NCBI RefSeq assembly: GCF_003416895.1
Contig: NZ_QVIO01000001.1
Location: 2,046,001 to 2,110,000, forward strand
Direction of reading: 5' to 3'
DNA: 64,000 nucleotides
Origin: Duganella sp. BJB476
Lineage (GTDB): Bacteria > Pseudomonadota > Gammaproteobacteria > Burkholderiales > Burkholderiaceae_D
Position 1 is the first letter of the stretch. Every line of letters starts with the position of its first letter. This document shows, in pieces, positions 41,476 to 49,673 of this stretch. Position numbers and translations under genes: made by a program. The notes below the pieces were generated by a model, which had not been told where the DNA came from, made no database searches, and saw only the letters and a list, made by a program, of their open reading frames with translations.

Positions 41476-43528
41476 TGTTCCAGCCGCCGGCGCGGGCAAA
41501 GATCGCCAGGTCCTGCTGCCCCGCCGTCAGGTAGACGGTGCCGGTGATGGTGGTCCAGTTCTGCCAGCCGCCGGTGTTGGGCACCGCCAGCGCGGCCAGA
41601 TCGGTGGCGTTCTTGCTCAGCACCAGCTGGCCGCCGTTGTTCGGACTGGCGACCCGGAATTGCAGGTTGTACCAGCCCGTCTTCGGCACGTTGATCGGAT
41701 AGGTCATCCAGTCATTGGTGTCGATGTTGGCGACGTTGAAGCCGCCGCCGGTGTCGGTGGTGGTTTCCATGCGCATGCCGCTATGGTTGCTGAACATCTC
41801 GGCCTCGATGCGCTGGCCCGCTTCGGCCTTCCAGTTCATCCAGTAGGCGATGCTCTCGTTGCGCACCAGCGCCTGCGTGCCGAAGCCGCGGAAGTAGCTT
41901 TCGATGGCGGCGTTGGTGGCGCTGCCCACGTCCAGCCCGCCGAAGCCGCCGCCGTTGCTGCTGTTGCTGACCAGGCCCCAGCCCCACGAACTGGTGTCAC
42001 CATTCGAGCCGCCGTAGCTGACCGTCTTGTATGCCCAGCTGGTCGCTGCCCAGCCGTACATATTGTAGATGTCGTAGGTCTTGCGGGTGATCTGGCCGCC
42101 GTAGCTGCCGGTCAGCGTCCACGGCTGGAACTCGCCGATCAGGAACGGCGTGTTCAGCGCGGTCAGCTTGTTGTTCCAGTCGCAGCTTTCGCCAGTGCCG
42201 CTGGTATTGCAGTGCAGCCAGGTCGCATGCATATTGGCCTGCGCGGCGGCGCCCTGCACTTCGTTCCATCCCCACAGGCCGGGATAGAAGTGCATCCAGA
42301 ACGCCACGTTGCTCAGGCCGCGCGTGTTCGGGTTGCCGTAGGCGTCGATGCCGGAGTTGTGGCCCGGCAGCAGGATCACGTGGTTGGCGTCCTTGGCCCG
42401 CACCACGTTGAACAGTTCGTAGGCGAAGTTGGCCAGCGTGGTGGCGTCGGTGCCCCACGGTTCGTTGAGCAGGTCGTAGGCCGCCACCGAGGTGCGGTTC
42501 TTGTAGCGGCTGGCGATCATGTCCCACAGCCATTTGGTGCGGTCGCGGTAGGTGGTGTTGGTCCACATTTCCGCCGCGCCGACGCAGCCGTCGTGCTGCT
42601 CGCCGGCCGCCGCCTGGCCGCCGACCGCGCCGTGCAAATCGAGGATCACGTACATGCCGCGCTTCTCGGCCTCGTTGATGGCGTAGTCCAGGTATTTCCA
42701 CGCATCGGCGCGCAGCGTGTACGGATGGGCGTCATCCTCGACCAGGCTGTACAGGAAAGGCACGCGCACCACGTTCATGCCCATGCCCTTCATCAGGTCG
42801 AAGTCGCGGCCGCTGATCCAGCTGTCGCGGAACACCGACATCAACCGTTCCTTTTCCGCCGCGCCGAAACGGCCGGACAGCGCCGACTCCAGATGGCACT
42901 GGTCGCCGATGCCGGCGCCGTTGTTGGAAAGATTAGAATTCATCATCCACATTTCCAGCGCCAGCCAGTTGCCCAGGTTGACGCCGCGCAGGTTGACGCG
43001 GTTGCCGGCGTTGTCGACCCAGTATTTGCCGTTCTGCCGTATCGCCGGCAGCGTCACGCCGGTGGTCTCGGGCGTGAAGTTGATCCAGTTGAGATTGAAG
43101 CCGCCGGTGCGCGCCTGCACGGTCAGGCTCTGCGGGCCGGCCGCCAGGAACACATGCGAGCTGACGGTGACCCAGTTCTGCCAGCCGCCGGTGTTGGGCA
43201 GCGCGGTGGTCTCGCCGATGGCCTTGCCGTTCTGCGCCAGCACCACCTGGCCGCCGCCGGTGGCCGAGGCCACGCGGTACTGCACGCTGTACCAGCCGGC
43301 GCTGCCGGGGTTGACCGAGTAGGTCATGCTGTCGTTGGTGTCGATCCAGCCGACGTCGCTGCCGCCACCGGTGTCGGTGGTAGCTTCCAGCGCGACGCCG
43401 CTCATGCTGGTGTAGCTTTCCGCCTCCAGCTTGCCCGGCAAGGCGGTTTGCGCGTAGCCCGCGCCGGCGACGGCCAACCCGGCAAGGGCCAGCATCCATT
43501 TGATGCGGTGATGCAGTGTCGTCTTCAT
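41447..43528 (-). CDS. GH5-family glucanase flanked by two CBM6-like modules
   Basis: A 693-residue secreted enzyme. After the signal peptide (residues 1-26) comes a CBM6-like beta-sandwich (about 30-152), then a GH5 TIM-barrel (about 160-560). The acid/base residue is Glu356 in LLNEPWG and the nucleophile Glu466 in LIGEFQPW. A second CBM6-like module ends the protein (about 570-693). The two CBM copies share a GKLEAESY/GQRIEAEMF start, a TTDTGGG...IDTNDxMTY core and an NTGGWQNW strand. Exo- or endo-beta-1,3-glucan activity is likely, but GH5 is broad. The ATG has a GGAGA site. Two LacI-type operators lie upstream. Confidence 0.9.
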   Translation of the reverse strand: MKTTLHHRIKWMLALAGLAVAGAGYAQTALPGKLEAESYTSMSGVALEATTDTGGGSDVGWIDTNDSMTYSVNPGSAGWYSVQYRVASATGGGQVVLAQNGKAIGETTALPNTGGWQNWVTVSSHVFLAAGPQSLTVQARTGGFNLNWINFTPETTGVTLPAIRQNGKYWVDNAGNRVNLRGVNLGNWLALEMWMMNSNLSNNGAGIGDQCHLESALSGRFGAAEKERLMSVFRDSWISGRDFDLMKGMGMNVVRVPFLYSLVEDDAHPYTLRADAWKYLDYAINEAEKRGMYVILDLHGAVGGQAAAGEQHDGCVGAAEMWTNTTYRDRTKWLWDMIASRYKNRTSVAAYDLLNEPWGTDATTLANFAYELFNVVRAKDANHVILLPGHNSGIDAYGNPNTRGLSNVAFWMHFYPGLWGWNEVQGAAAQANMHATWLHCNTSGTGESCDWNNKLTALNTPFLIGEFQPWTLTGSYGGQITRKTYDIYNMYGWAATSWAYKTVSYGGSNGDTSSWGWGLVSNSSNGGGFGGLDVGSATNAAIESYFRGFGTQALVRNESIAYWMNWKAEAGQRIEAEMFSNHSGMRMETTTDTGGGFNVANIDTNDWMTYPINVPKTGWYNLQFRVASPNNGGQLVLSKNATDLAALAVPNTGGWQNWTTITGTVYLTAGQQDLAIFARAGGWNINWWSLTAQ

Positions 43529-43573
43529 TTAGTCTCCGATGGTTTTTGTGATGAAGGACCGCAGTACAAAATA

Positions 43574-43587
43574 TGGAAGCGCTTCCA
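43574..43587. promoter_or_regulatory. LacI-type operator 1 upstream of GH5 glucanase
   Basis: TGGAAGCGCTTCCA is a perfect 14-bp palindrome with a central CG, the classical LacI-family operator form, 46 bases before the GH5 start codon. It resembles the GH16 operator at 24485-24510. Confidence 0.78.
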
Positions 43588-43595
43588 CAATAGAA

Positions 43596-43609
43596 TGGAA
43601 ACGTTACCA
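43596..43609. promoter_or_regulatory. LacI-type operator 2 upstream of GH5 glucanase
   Basis: TGGAAACGTTACCA is a near-palindrome (one mismatch) 8 bases beyond operator 1. It shares the flank TAGAAT with the GH16 operator. Two sites with 22 bases between their centres, about two helical turns, would suit cooperative binding of a dimeric or tetrameric repressor. Confidence 0.65.
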
Positions 43610-43646
43610 AATTTGTACGAAAACTATACCACGATGGTTGTGAAGG

Positions 43647-44831
43647 TCAATCCCGATGTGCAGGCGTGCGCTGGATGCGGAAGGTGTCACCCTGCGCATC
43701 GCTGGCCAGCAAGGTGACCGACAGCTCGCCCGTCGTCACCGTCTGGCCGACCGCCAGCAACGTCTGGAAATGCTGCTCGTCGTTTTCGTCGGGCGGTTGC
43801 ACGCGAACCGCGCCGTCGTGCGAAGTGAGCCGCGTATCGACGGTGTAGACCAGCAGGCCGGTGCGCGGCAGCTTGCTGTCGTAGCCCTCGGCACGCCGGC
43901 TTTCCATCGCCAGCGCAGTGTTCGGGCCGGTTGGCACCAGGGCCAGCTTGGCGCCGCCTGCGCGTTCGACCGGGGTCAGCGTGACGGTGCTGGCGGCGTC
44001 GGTGCAGATCACCTGTGCGTCGTCCAACCAGCCCAGTTGCCAGCGCTCCCAGCTCAGGTGTTCCGGCGCCCTGCCCGTCGGATTGCCCATTGCGCTGAAC
44101 TCGCCGACGTAGGTATGCCACAGCTGCTTGGGCGGACGCGGACCGGCCAGGTCGACCAGCGACATCGCGTGGCCGATTTCGTGCGCAAACCAAGTCCAGC
44201 CCAGGGTGGGCAAATCGCTGCCCGAGGTGGCGCCGTTGAGGAACTCCCTGCCCCCGGCCTGCACGCCTTGGCCGGGCGAGGCGGTGAAGGTCGGCCCCCA
44301 GTTGATCGCCTGGGTGGCGGGATTGGCGATCACCAGGATGGCGTCGCTGCCGGTGTAGTCGACCGAGGGACCGGCCAGGTCGATCGCTTCCTGCAAATAG
44401 GCGCGGTGGTATTCGAACGAGGCGTCGCGGCCGAAATGGTAGTCGGCCGAGGGTTTGCGCATGCGTATCCAGCGCTCGTCGGCGGCCAGCGTCACGTCCA
44501 GCTTGCCGTAGGAGACGGCCTTGAAGTACTGCTCCGCGCGCGGCGAGATGATGGACAGGACCTCGCGCGGCGCCACAGTCGCGGGGACGTCGCTGAAGTC
44601 GACAAACAGCACGCGGAAGCGCAACTGCCCGGTGGTCTTCAGGCGCAGCGGATTGCGCGGGAATCCGAGGCCGACGTCGCTGCGCAAATGCATTTCCGGC
44701 AGGCGGCACGAGGCCAGCGGATCGGCCGTCGCGGTTGCCGTGCTCGCATCGGCCGCGACGGCGGGCGGCGCCAGCGTCGCCAGCATGACCGACAGCGCGC
44801 AGGCCACATGATGCAAACGCCGCGCCCTCAT
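43647..44831 (-). CDS. M6-like secreted zinc metallopeptidase
   Basis: A 394-residue protein with a signal peptide (cut near residue 27). The zinc motif HEIGH (His217, Glu218, His221) is followed by AMSLVD, placing Asp227 where the M6 immune-inhibitor-A family has its conserved HExxHxxGLPD Asp. Two Cys (42 and near 280) are seen. The C-terminal half is beta-rich. M6 enzymes are secreted and cleave host or environmental proteins. The ATG overlaps the stop of the alpha/beta hydrolase gene (ATGA), so the two are coexpressed. The usual GLP triplet is changed to SLV, so activity should be tested. Confidence 0.8.
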   Translation of the reverse strand: MRARRLHHVACALSVMLATLAPPAVAADASTATATADPLASCRLPEMHLRSDVGLGFPRNPLRLKTTGQLRFRVLFVDFSDVPATVAPREVLSIISPRAEQYFKAVSYGKLDVTLAADERWIRMRKPSADYHFGRDASFEYHRAYLQEAIDLAGPSVDYTGSDAILVIANPATQAINWGPTFTASPGQGVQAGGREFLNGATSGSDLPTLGWTWFAHEIGHAMSLVDLAGPRPPKQLWHTYVGEFSAMGNPTGRAPEHLSWERWQLGWLDDAQVICTDAASTVTLTPVERAGGAKLALVPTGPNTALAMESRRAEGYDSKLPRTGLLVYTVDTRLTSHDGAVRVQPPDENDEQHFQTLLAVGQTVTTGELSVTLLASDAQGDTFRIQRTPAHRD

Positions 44832-45751
44832 GCGCCGCCGCCAGCAACCGCCGCGACGCTGCTGTCGTACGAAAAGCCATGCTGCTGAAGGATGTCCACC
44901 AATTCCGCCGGCGTGCTGCCCAGCTTGAGGTTCTCGGCCACCCAGGCGCGCCACGCGGGCGTGATGGCAAGCGGCTCCGGCGCCAGCTCGATGCCGGTGA
45001 TAATCTGCGCCAACAGCGCGTTGATGCGCTTGGTGTCGATCAGGTGCTGCACCACCGCGTGGCCAGAATACGGAAACGGATACAGCGTGCAATTGCCCAT
45101 CGCCGCCAGCCTGTGCGCATGCATGGCGTCGAGGTTGACCGACTCGGTGGAATTGGGCTGGTCCGGCTTGGTGCCGAACGCGATATGCAAGCGGGTCTGT
45201 CCGCCTGCCCTGTCCCGCCCCAGCGCCGCCAGGTCGTAGTAGCCCGAGGTGGGCCGATTCTGTTCCAGCGCGCGCATCACGGCGATCCAGCGGCGGTCGT
45301 GATACAGCAGCGCCTGCCGCACATCGAGGAAGGACAGCGGCCCAAAGGCGATCACCTGCTGCACGTCGAGCAGCAGGCCGAACATGACGGCCGCATACGC
45401 GCCCATCGACTGGCCGATGGTGACCACCTTGCTCGGCTTGATCGCGGCGATCAGCGCGCGCAGCGTCTCTACCGTGTCGTCGGGATGTTCGCCCAGGCCG
45501 GCAATGGTGCGGTGATACCAGCTGTTGCCGGAATCGCGCACCAGGATCTTGTTGAGATGCCGCCCGCTGGCCTGCTCCAGCTTTTTCAGGCGGCCATAGA
45601 AATCGAATTCCGGCCGCGTCTCCCACGACACGAAGCCGAAGGCGATCACCAGGATCTCGCCGGGCACGACGCGGTCGATCAGCACGTCCTCGGTGCTGGT
45701 CTTGACGCGCCGGTTATCCAGCGCGGGCACATCAGTGACGCTCAACGACAT
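44828..45751 (-). CDS. Alpha/beta hydrolase with C-terminal helical module
   Basis: A 307-residue cytoplasmic protein with a nucleophile elbow GQSMG (Ser115), a preceding VVTIG strand, and a likely catalytic His in FPYSGHAVVQHLI. Escherichia coli has no obvious counterpart. After residue 265 a short helical module follows (AWVAENLKLGSTPAELVDIL and QQHGFS). Similar modules occur at the ends of some cupin/JmjC-like proteins, by memory only. ATG 45751 has GGGAG 8 bases upstream; longer frames are rejected. It lies between thymidine kinase (23-base gap) and the M6 peptidase (overlap). Substrate unknown. Confidence 0.72.
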   Translation of the reverse strand: MSLSVTDVPALDNRRVKTSTEDVLIDRVVPGEILVIAFGFVSWETRPEFDFYGRLKKLEQASGRHLNKILVRDSGNSWYHRTIAGLGEHPDDTVETLRALIAAIKPSKVVTIGQSMGAYAAVMFGLLLDVQQVIAFGPLSFLDVRQALLYHDRRWIAVMRALEQNRPTSGYYDLAALGRDRAGGQTRLHIAFGTKPDQPNSTESVNLDAMHAHRLAAMGNCTLYPFPYSGHAVVQHLIDTKRINALLAQIITGIELAPEPLAITPAWRAWVAENLKLGSTPAELVDILQQHGFSYDSSVAAVAGGGA

Positions 45752-45774
45752 CGTGATGCTCCCGGTTTTAACGT

Positions 45775-46335
45775 TTAGTGGCTGTCCGTATAGAAGCAAC
45801 GTCCGCAAGCCTGGCGGTAGCTCTCGTTGCCGCCGATGCTGATCTGCTCGCCTTCCTTCATGCGCTTGCCGTTCTCGTCGACGCGGATATTCATCGTCGC
45901 TTTCTTGCCGCAAGTGCAGATGTTCTTCAACTCTTCAATATCGTCGGCCAGCGCCAGCAGATAGGCCGAGCCGGGGAACGGCTCGCCACGGAAATCCGTG
46001 CGCAGGCCGTAGGTGATCACGGGAATGCCGCGCACCTGCGCCAGTTGATGCAGCTGCTGCACCTGCACCGTGCTGAGGAACTGCGCCTCGTCGATCAGCA
46101 GGCAGGCGATTTTCTGGTCGATCAGCTCGAGGAAGTTGCTGCCGGCGTCGAACACTTCCGTCTGCCGCTGCGGGCCCAGCCGCGACGTCACCTGGCCCAC
46201 GCCGTAGCGGTTGTCGATGGCGGCGGTGAACAGGCGCACCTGCTGGCCCTGCTCTTCATAATTGTGCGCCACTTGCAGCATCGCGGTGGACTTGCCTGCG
46301 TTCATCGCAGAATAACGGAAATAAAGTTTAGCCAC
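45775..46335 (-). CDS. tdk: Thymidine kinase
   Basis: A 186-residue type II thymidine kinase of the pyrimidine salvage pathway (thymidine + ATP to dTMP). The P-loop AMNAGKST is at the N-terminus, the DEAQFL Walker-B-like motif is present, and four zinc ligands are visible (Cys in NICTCGKKA and the ACGRC pair). Start is GTG 46335, supported by AAGGGG seven bases upstream and by alignment with the usual MAKLYFRYSAMNAGK beginning; the longer frame to 46404 is spurious. A TATAAT box on the minus strand (46360-46365) fits as its -10. Confidence 0.95.
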   Translation of the reverse strand: MAKLYFRYSAMNAGKSTAMLQVAHNYEEQGQQVRLFTAAIDNRYGVGQVTSRLGPQRQTEVFDAGSNFLELIDQKIACLLIDEAQFLSTVQVQQLHQLAQVRGIPVITYGLRTDFRGEPFPGSAYLLALADDIEELKNICTCGKKATMNIRVDENGKRMKEGEQISIGGNESYRQACGRCFYTDSH

Positions 46336-46359
46336 TACTACCCCTTTTTGAAGTGCGGG

Positions 46360-46365
46360 ATTATA
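46360..46365 (-). promoter_or_regulatory. -10 element of tdk
   Basis: TATAAT read on the minus strand, 24 bases before the tdk GTG. It would give a short leader that contains the AAGGGG ribosome site. No good -35 hexamer is seen. Confidence 0.45.
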
Positions 46366-46429
46366 AACCGCCGCCTCAGAAAAAGGAGCATACTTGCTTT
46401 TCAAGCAGCATAGTGAAACCGGTACTTTT

Positions 46430-46443
46430 TTTGCATATGCAAA
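46430..46443. promoter_or_regulatory. 14-bp palindrome in the tdk-CBS intergenic region
   Basis: TTTGCATATGCAAA is a perfect palindrome about 110 bases upstream of the cystathionine beta-synthase start and 95 bases upstream of tdk. It may be a regulator-binding site for either gene. The rest of the 218-base intergenic region shows only A/T-rich promoter-like sequence. Confidence 0.3.
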
Positions 46444-46553
46444 CTCGGAAACATTCCTTTCCAGCGCCTACAGAGCGGCCTACCATCCGCCCTTTACAAA
46501 AAAGCACGAGCGGACACAATTCGCCCGTGCCCACAGTTCGCAAGGAGAACCGC

Positions 46554-47921
46554 ATGCCCACCCCCGCATTGTTTAAGCTCATCGGCAATACACCGCTGGT
46601 CCAGGTCACCCGCCTGGACACCGGCCCCTGCCAGCTGTTCCTCAAACTCGAATCGCAGAATCCCGGCGGCTCGATCAAGGACCGCATCGGCCTGTCCATC
46701 ATCGAAGCGGCCGAGGCCGACGGCCGCCTGAAACCGGGCGGCACCATCATCGAGGCCACCGCCGGCAACACCGGCCTGGGCCTGGCGCTGGTCGGCCGCC
46801 TCAAGGGCTACCGCGTGCTGCTGGTGGTGCCGGACAAGATGTCCACCGAAAAAGTGCTGCACCTGAAAGCGCTGGGCGCCGAAGTGCGCACCACCCGTTC
46901 CGACGTCGGCAAGGGCCACCCCGAGTACTACCAGGACTACGCCGCCCGGCTGGCGCGCGAGCTGCCGGGCGCCTTCTTCGCCGACCAGTTCAACAACCCG
47001 GCCAATCCGCTGGCGCACGAAACCACCACCGGCCCGGAGATCTGGGACCAGATGGGACACGAGGTGGACGCCATCGTGGTCGGCGTCGGCTCGTCCGGCA
47101 CCCTGACCGGCCTGACCAACTACTTCCGCAAGGCCGCGCCGCAGGTGGAATTCGTGCTGGCCGATCCCAAGGGCTCGATCCTGACCGAGTACGTCAACAC
47201 CGGCCACGTGTCCGACACCAGCGGCTCGTGGGCGGTGGAAGGCATAGGCGAAGACTTCATTCCGTCGATCGCCGACCTCAGCGCCGTGCGCAAGGCCTAC
47301 ACCATCAGCGACCAGGAAAGCTTCGACAGCGCCCGCAGCCTGCTGCGCGCCGAAGGCATCCTGGGTGGCTCGTCGACCGGCACCTTGCTGGCCGCCGCGC
47401 TCAAGTACTGCCGCGAGCAGACCACGCCCAAGCGCGTGGTCACCTTCGTCTGCGACACCGGCACCCGCTACCTGTCCAAGGTCTACAACGACGGCTGGAT
47501 GCGCGACCAGGGCCTGCTGCGGCGCGAACCATTGCACGACCTGCGCGACCTGATCGGCCGTCGCTACGACGAGGGCGATGTCGTCAGCGTCTCCCCCGCC
47601 GACACCCTGCTGATCGCCTTCAACCGCATGCGCAGCGCCGACCTGGCGCAGCTGCCGGTACTGGAGAGCGGCAAGCTGGTCGGCATCATCGACGAATCGG
47701 ACCTGCTGCTCAAGGTCGACAACCACGCGGAACAGTTTTCCAGCCTGGTCGGCGCCACCATGACGTCGCGCCTTGAAACGCTGCACCCCAGCGCCAGCGT
47801 ACAGGCCCTGCGCAGCACGCTCGACCGCGGCCTGACCGCAGTGGTGGCCGACGGCGACGCCTTCTACGGCCTGATTACCCGCTTCGATTTGCTGAACCAC
47901 CTGAGAAGGACTTTATCTTGA
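46554..47921 (+). CDS. Cystathionine beta-synthase with C-terminal CBS pair
   Basis: A 455-residue PLP enzyme that condenses serine with homocysteine to cystathionine. The catalytic Lys42 is in NPGGSIKDRIG, and the phosphate loop is GSSGTLTG. The C-terminal 120 residues form two CBS domains (DVVSVSPADTLLIAF and later MTSRLETLHPSASVQAL), typical for regulation by adenosyl ligands. The strong ribosome site (AAGGAGA) fixes the ATG at 46554. It is followed by a transsulfuration partner starting at TTG 47918 that overlaps its stop (TTGA). Together the two genes indicate reverse transsulfuration from methionine to cysteine. Confidence 0.92.
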   Translation: MPTPALFKLIGNTPLVQVTRLDTGPCQLFLKLESQNPGGSIKDRIGLSIIEAAEADGRLKPGGTIIEATAGNTGLGLALVGRLKGYRVLLVVPDKMSTEKVLHLKALGAEVRTTRSDVGKGHPEYYQDYAARLARELPGAFFADQFNNPANPLAHETTTGPEIWDQMGHEVDAIVVGVGSSGTLTGLTNYFRKAAPQVEFVLADPKGSILTEYVNTGHVSDTSGSWAVEGIGEDFIPSIADLSAVRKAYTISDQESFDSARSLLRAEGILGGSSTGTLLAAALKYCREQTTPKRVVTFVCDTGTRYLSKVYNDGWMRDQGLLRREPLHDLRDLIGRRYDEGDVVSVSPADTLLIAFNRMRSADLAQLPVLESGKLVGIIDESDLLLKVDNHAEQFSSLVGATMTSRLETLHPSASVQALRSTLDRGLTAVVADGDAFYGLITRFDLLNHLRRTLS

Positions 47922-49108
47922 GCGACCAACATCTGAAGAACCACAAAAAAGCCACCCTGGCCACCCGCGTGATCCACGCTGGCCAATCGCCCGACCCGTC
48001 GACCGGCGCCATCATGCCGCCGATCTACGCCACCTCCACCTTCGTGCAGGACAGCCCGGGCGTGCACAAGGGCCTGGACTACGGCCGCTCGCACAACCCC
48101 ACCCGCTGGGCGCTGGAGCGCTGCGTGGCCGACCTGGAAGGCGGCGCGCAGGGCTTCGCCTTCGCCTCCGGCCTGGCAGCGATATCGACGGTGCTGGAAC
48201 TGGCCGACGCCGGCTCGCACATCATCGCCGGCGACGACATGTACGGCGGCACCTACCGCCTGTTCGAGCGGGTGCGCCGGCGCAGCGCAGGCCATGATTT
48301 CACCTACGTCGACCTGACCAACCCGGAAAACCTGCTGGCCGCGATCCGGCCCGAAACCAAAATGGTGTGGGTCGAAACGCCGACCAACCCGATGCTCAAG
48401 CTGGCCGACTTGAAGGCGATCGCCAAGATCTGCCGCGAGCGCGGCATCATCGCCGTGGCCGACAACACCTTCGCCAGCCCGCTGGTGCAGCGGCCGCTGG
48501 AACATGGCTTCGACATCGTCGTCCATTCGACCACCAAGTACCTGAACGGCCACTCCGACATCATCGGCGGCATCGCCGTGGTGGGCGGCGAGCCGCACCA
48601 GAAAGAATGGTGCGAGCAGGTCGGCTTCCTGCAAAACTCGGTGGGCGCGATCGCCGGCCCGTTCGACAGCTTCCTGGCGCTGCGCGGCGTGAAGACGCTG
48701 GCGATCCGCATGGAGCGCCACTGCCGCAGCGCGCTGGAACTGGCGCGCTGGCTGGAGCAGCAGCCGGAAGTGCGCAAGGTCTACTACCCCGGCCTGGAAT
48801 CGCACCCGCAGCACGAACTGGCCAAGCGCCAGATGGACGGCTTCGGCGGCATCATCTCGATCGACCTGAAGACCGACCTGCCGGGCGCGCGCCGCTTCCT
48901 GGAAAGCTGCTCGGTGTTCGCGCTGGCCGAAAGCCTGGGCGGTGTCGAAAGCCTGATCGAGCATCCAGCGCTGATGACGCACGCCACCATCCCGCCGGCG
49001 ACCCGCGCAAAGCTGGGCATCGGCGACGGCCTGATACGGCTGTCGGTGGGAATCGAGGATATAGAGGATTTAAGGGCCGATATTCGCCGTTCGCTCGATG
49101 CGATTTAG
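47918..49108 (+). CDS. Cystathionine gamma-lyase / gamma-synthase family PLP enzyme
   Basis: A 396-residue Cys/Met metabolism PLP enzyme. The Schiff-base Lys207 lies in VVHSTTKYLNGHSD, the cofactor-contacting YGRSHNPTRW and VETPTNPML motifs are intact, and the C-terminus contains the usual LAESLGGVESLIEHPA signature. Start is TTG 47918, with GAGAAGGA seven bases upstream, and it is translationally coupled to cystathionine beta-synthase. That pairing favours the lyase role (cystathionine to cysteine, 2-oxobutyrate and ammonia) over gamma-synthase. Confidence 0.92.
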   Translation: MSDQHLKNHKKATLATRVIHAGQSPDPSTGAIMPPIYATSTFVQDSPGVHKGLDYGRSHNPTRWALERCVADLEGGAQGFAFASGLAAISTVLELADAGSHIIAGDDMYGGTYRLFERVRRRSAGHDFTYVDLTNPENLLAAIRPETKMVWVETPTNPMLKLADLKAIAKICRERGIIAVADNTFASPLVQRPLEHGFDIVVHSTTKYLNGHSDIIGGIAVVGGEPHQKEWCEQVGFLQNSVGAIAGPFDSFLALRGVKTLAIRMERHCRSALELARWLEQQPEVRKVYYPGLESHPQHELAKRQMDGFGGIISIDLKTDLPGARRFLESCSVFALAESLGGVESLIEHPALMTHATIPPATRAKLGIGDGLIRLSVGIEDIEDLRADIRRSLDAI

Positions 49109-49148
49109 GTGCTAGTATCCGGGAATTGCGTAATCAGCCCGAGACTTC

Positions 49149-49673
49149 ATGGAATTCCTCTTAATCATCATCGGTGTACTGGCCATCGGCGCCCTTTATT
49201 CGGTCGGCGTGGCCAGCGCCAAACCGGTGCCCGGCAGCGACTTTTACAAGGTGTCGAAGGATGGCCGCGTGCTGGCCTCCGGCGGCCCCAAAGTGACGGC
49301 GCTGCGGCCCAAGGTCACGCCGGAAGGCTTGATGGTCAAGCTGCGCAACGGCAATCGTACCGGAGAGTTCCTGGTGCACGACCTGGTGGCCGAAGCGCAC
49401 CTGCCCAATCCATCGGGCTTGAAGTGGGTGCGCCACAAGGACGGCAACCCGCGCAACAACAAGGTTGAGAATCTGGCATGGAGCAAGGAGCCGGTCGTTG
49501 AGCCCGTCGCGGCGCCGACGCCGCCTGCGGTTCCGGAGGCGCCGCAGACGCGCTACGCCTCACCTGCGGCGCGGGCCGCAGCGGCAGCCCTGGCCGCGGC
49601 CGCTGCAGATGCGGCGGCAAGCTCCGCGCCGGCGAAGACCATCGGCGATAGCCTGCCCGGCGGCGCGCCTTAA
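49149..49673 (+). CDS. Membrane-anchored HNH_3-like protein (domesticated nuclease fold?)
   Basis: A 174-residue protein with three parts. Residues 1-22 are a hydrophobic anchor (FLLIIIGVLAIGALYSVGVA). Residues 32-111 closely follow the HNH_3/NUMOD-associated endonuclease pattern: FYKVSKDGRV, a repeat of short strands, VHDLVAEAHLPNP (76-88), then VRHKDGNPRNNKVENLAW (94-111) where mobile HNH nucleases have VNHxDGNKxNNxxxNLEW. The conserved His96, Asp98, Asn104 and Asn108 are kept. The last 60 residues are Ala/Pro-rich. A membrane anchor on this fold is unexpected. Its 3' end overlaps the acylase gene by 4 bases. Function unknown. Confidence 0.7.
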   Translation: MEFLLIIIGVLAIGALYSVGVASAKPVPGSDFYKVSKDGRVLASGGPKVTALRPKVTPEGLMVKLRNGNRTGEFLVHDLVAEAHLPNPSGLKWVRHKDGNPRNNKVENLAWSKEPVVEPVAAPTPPAVPEAPQTRYASPAARAAAAALAAAAADAAASSAPAKTIGDSLPGGAP

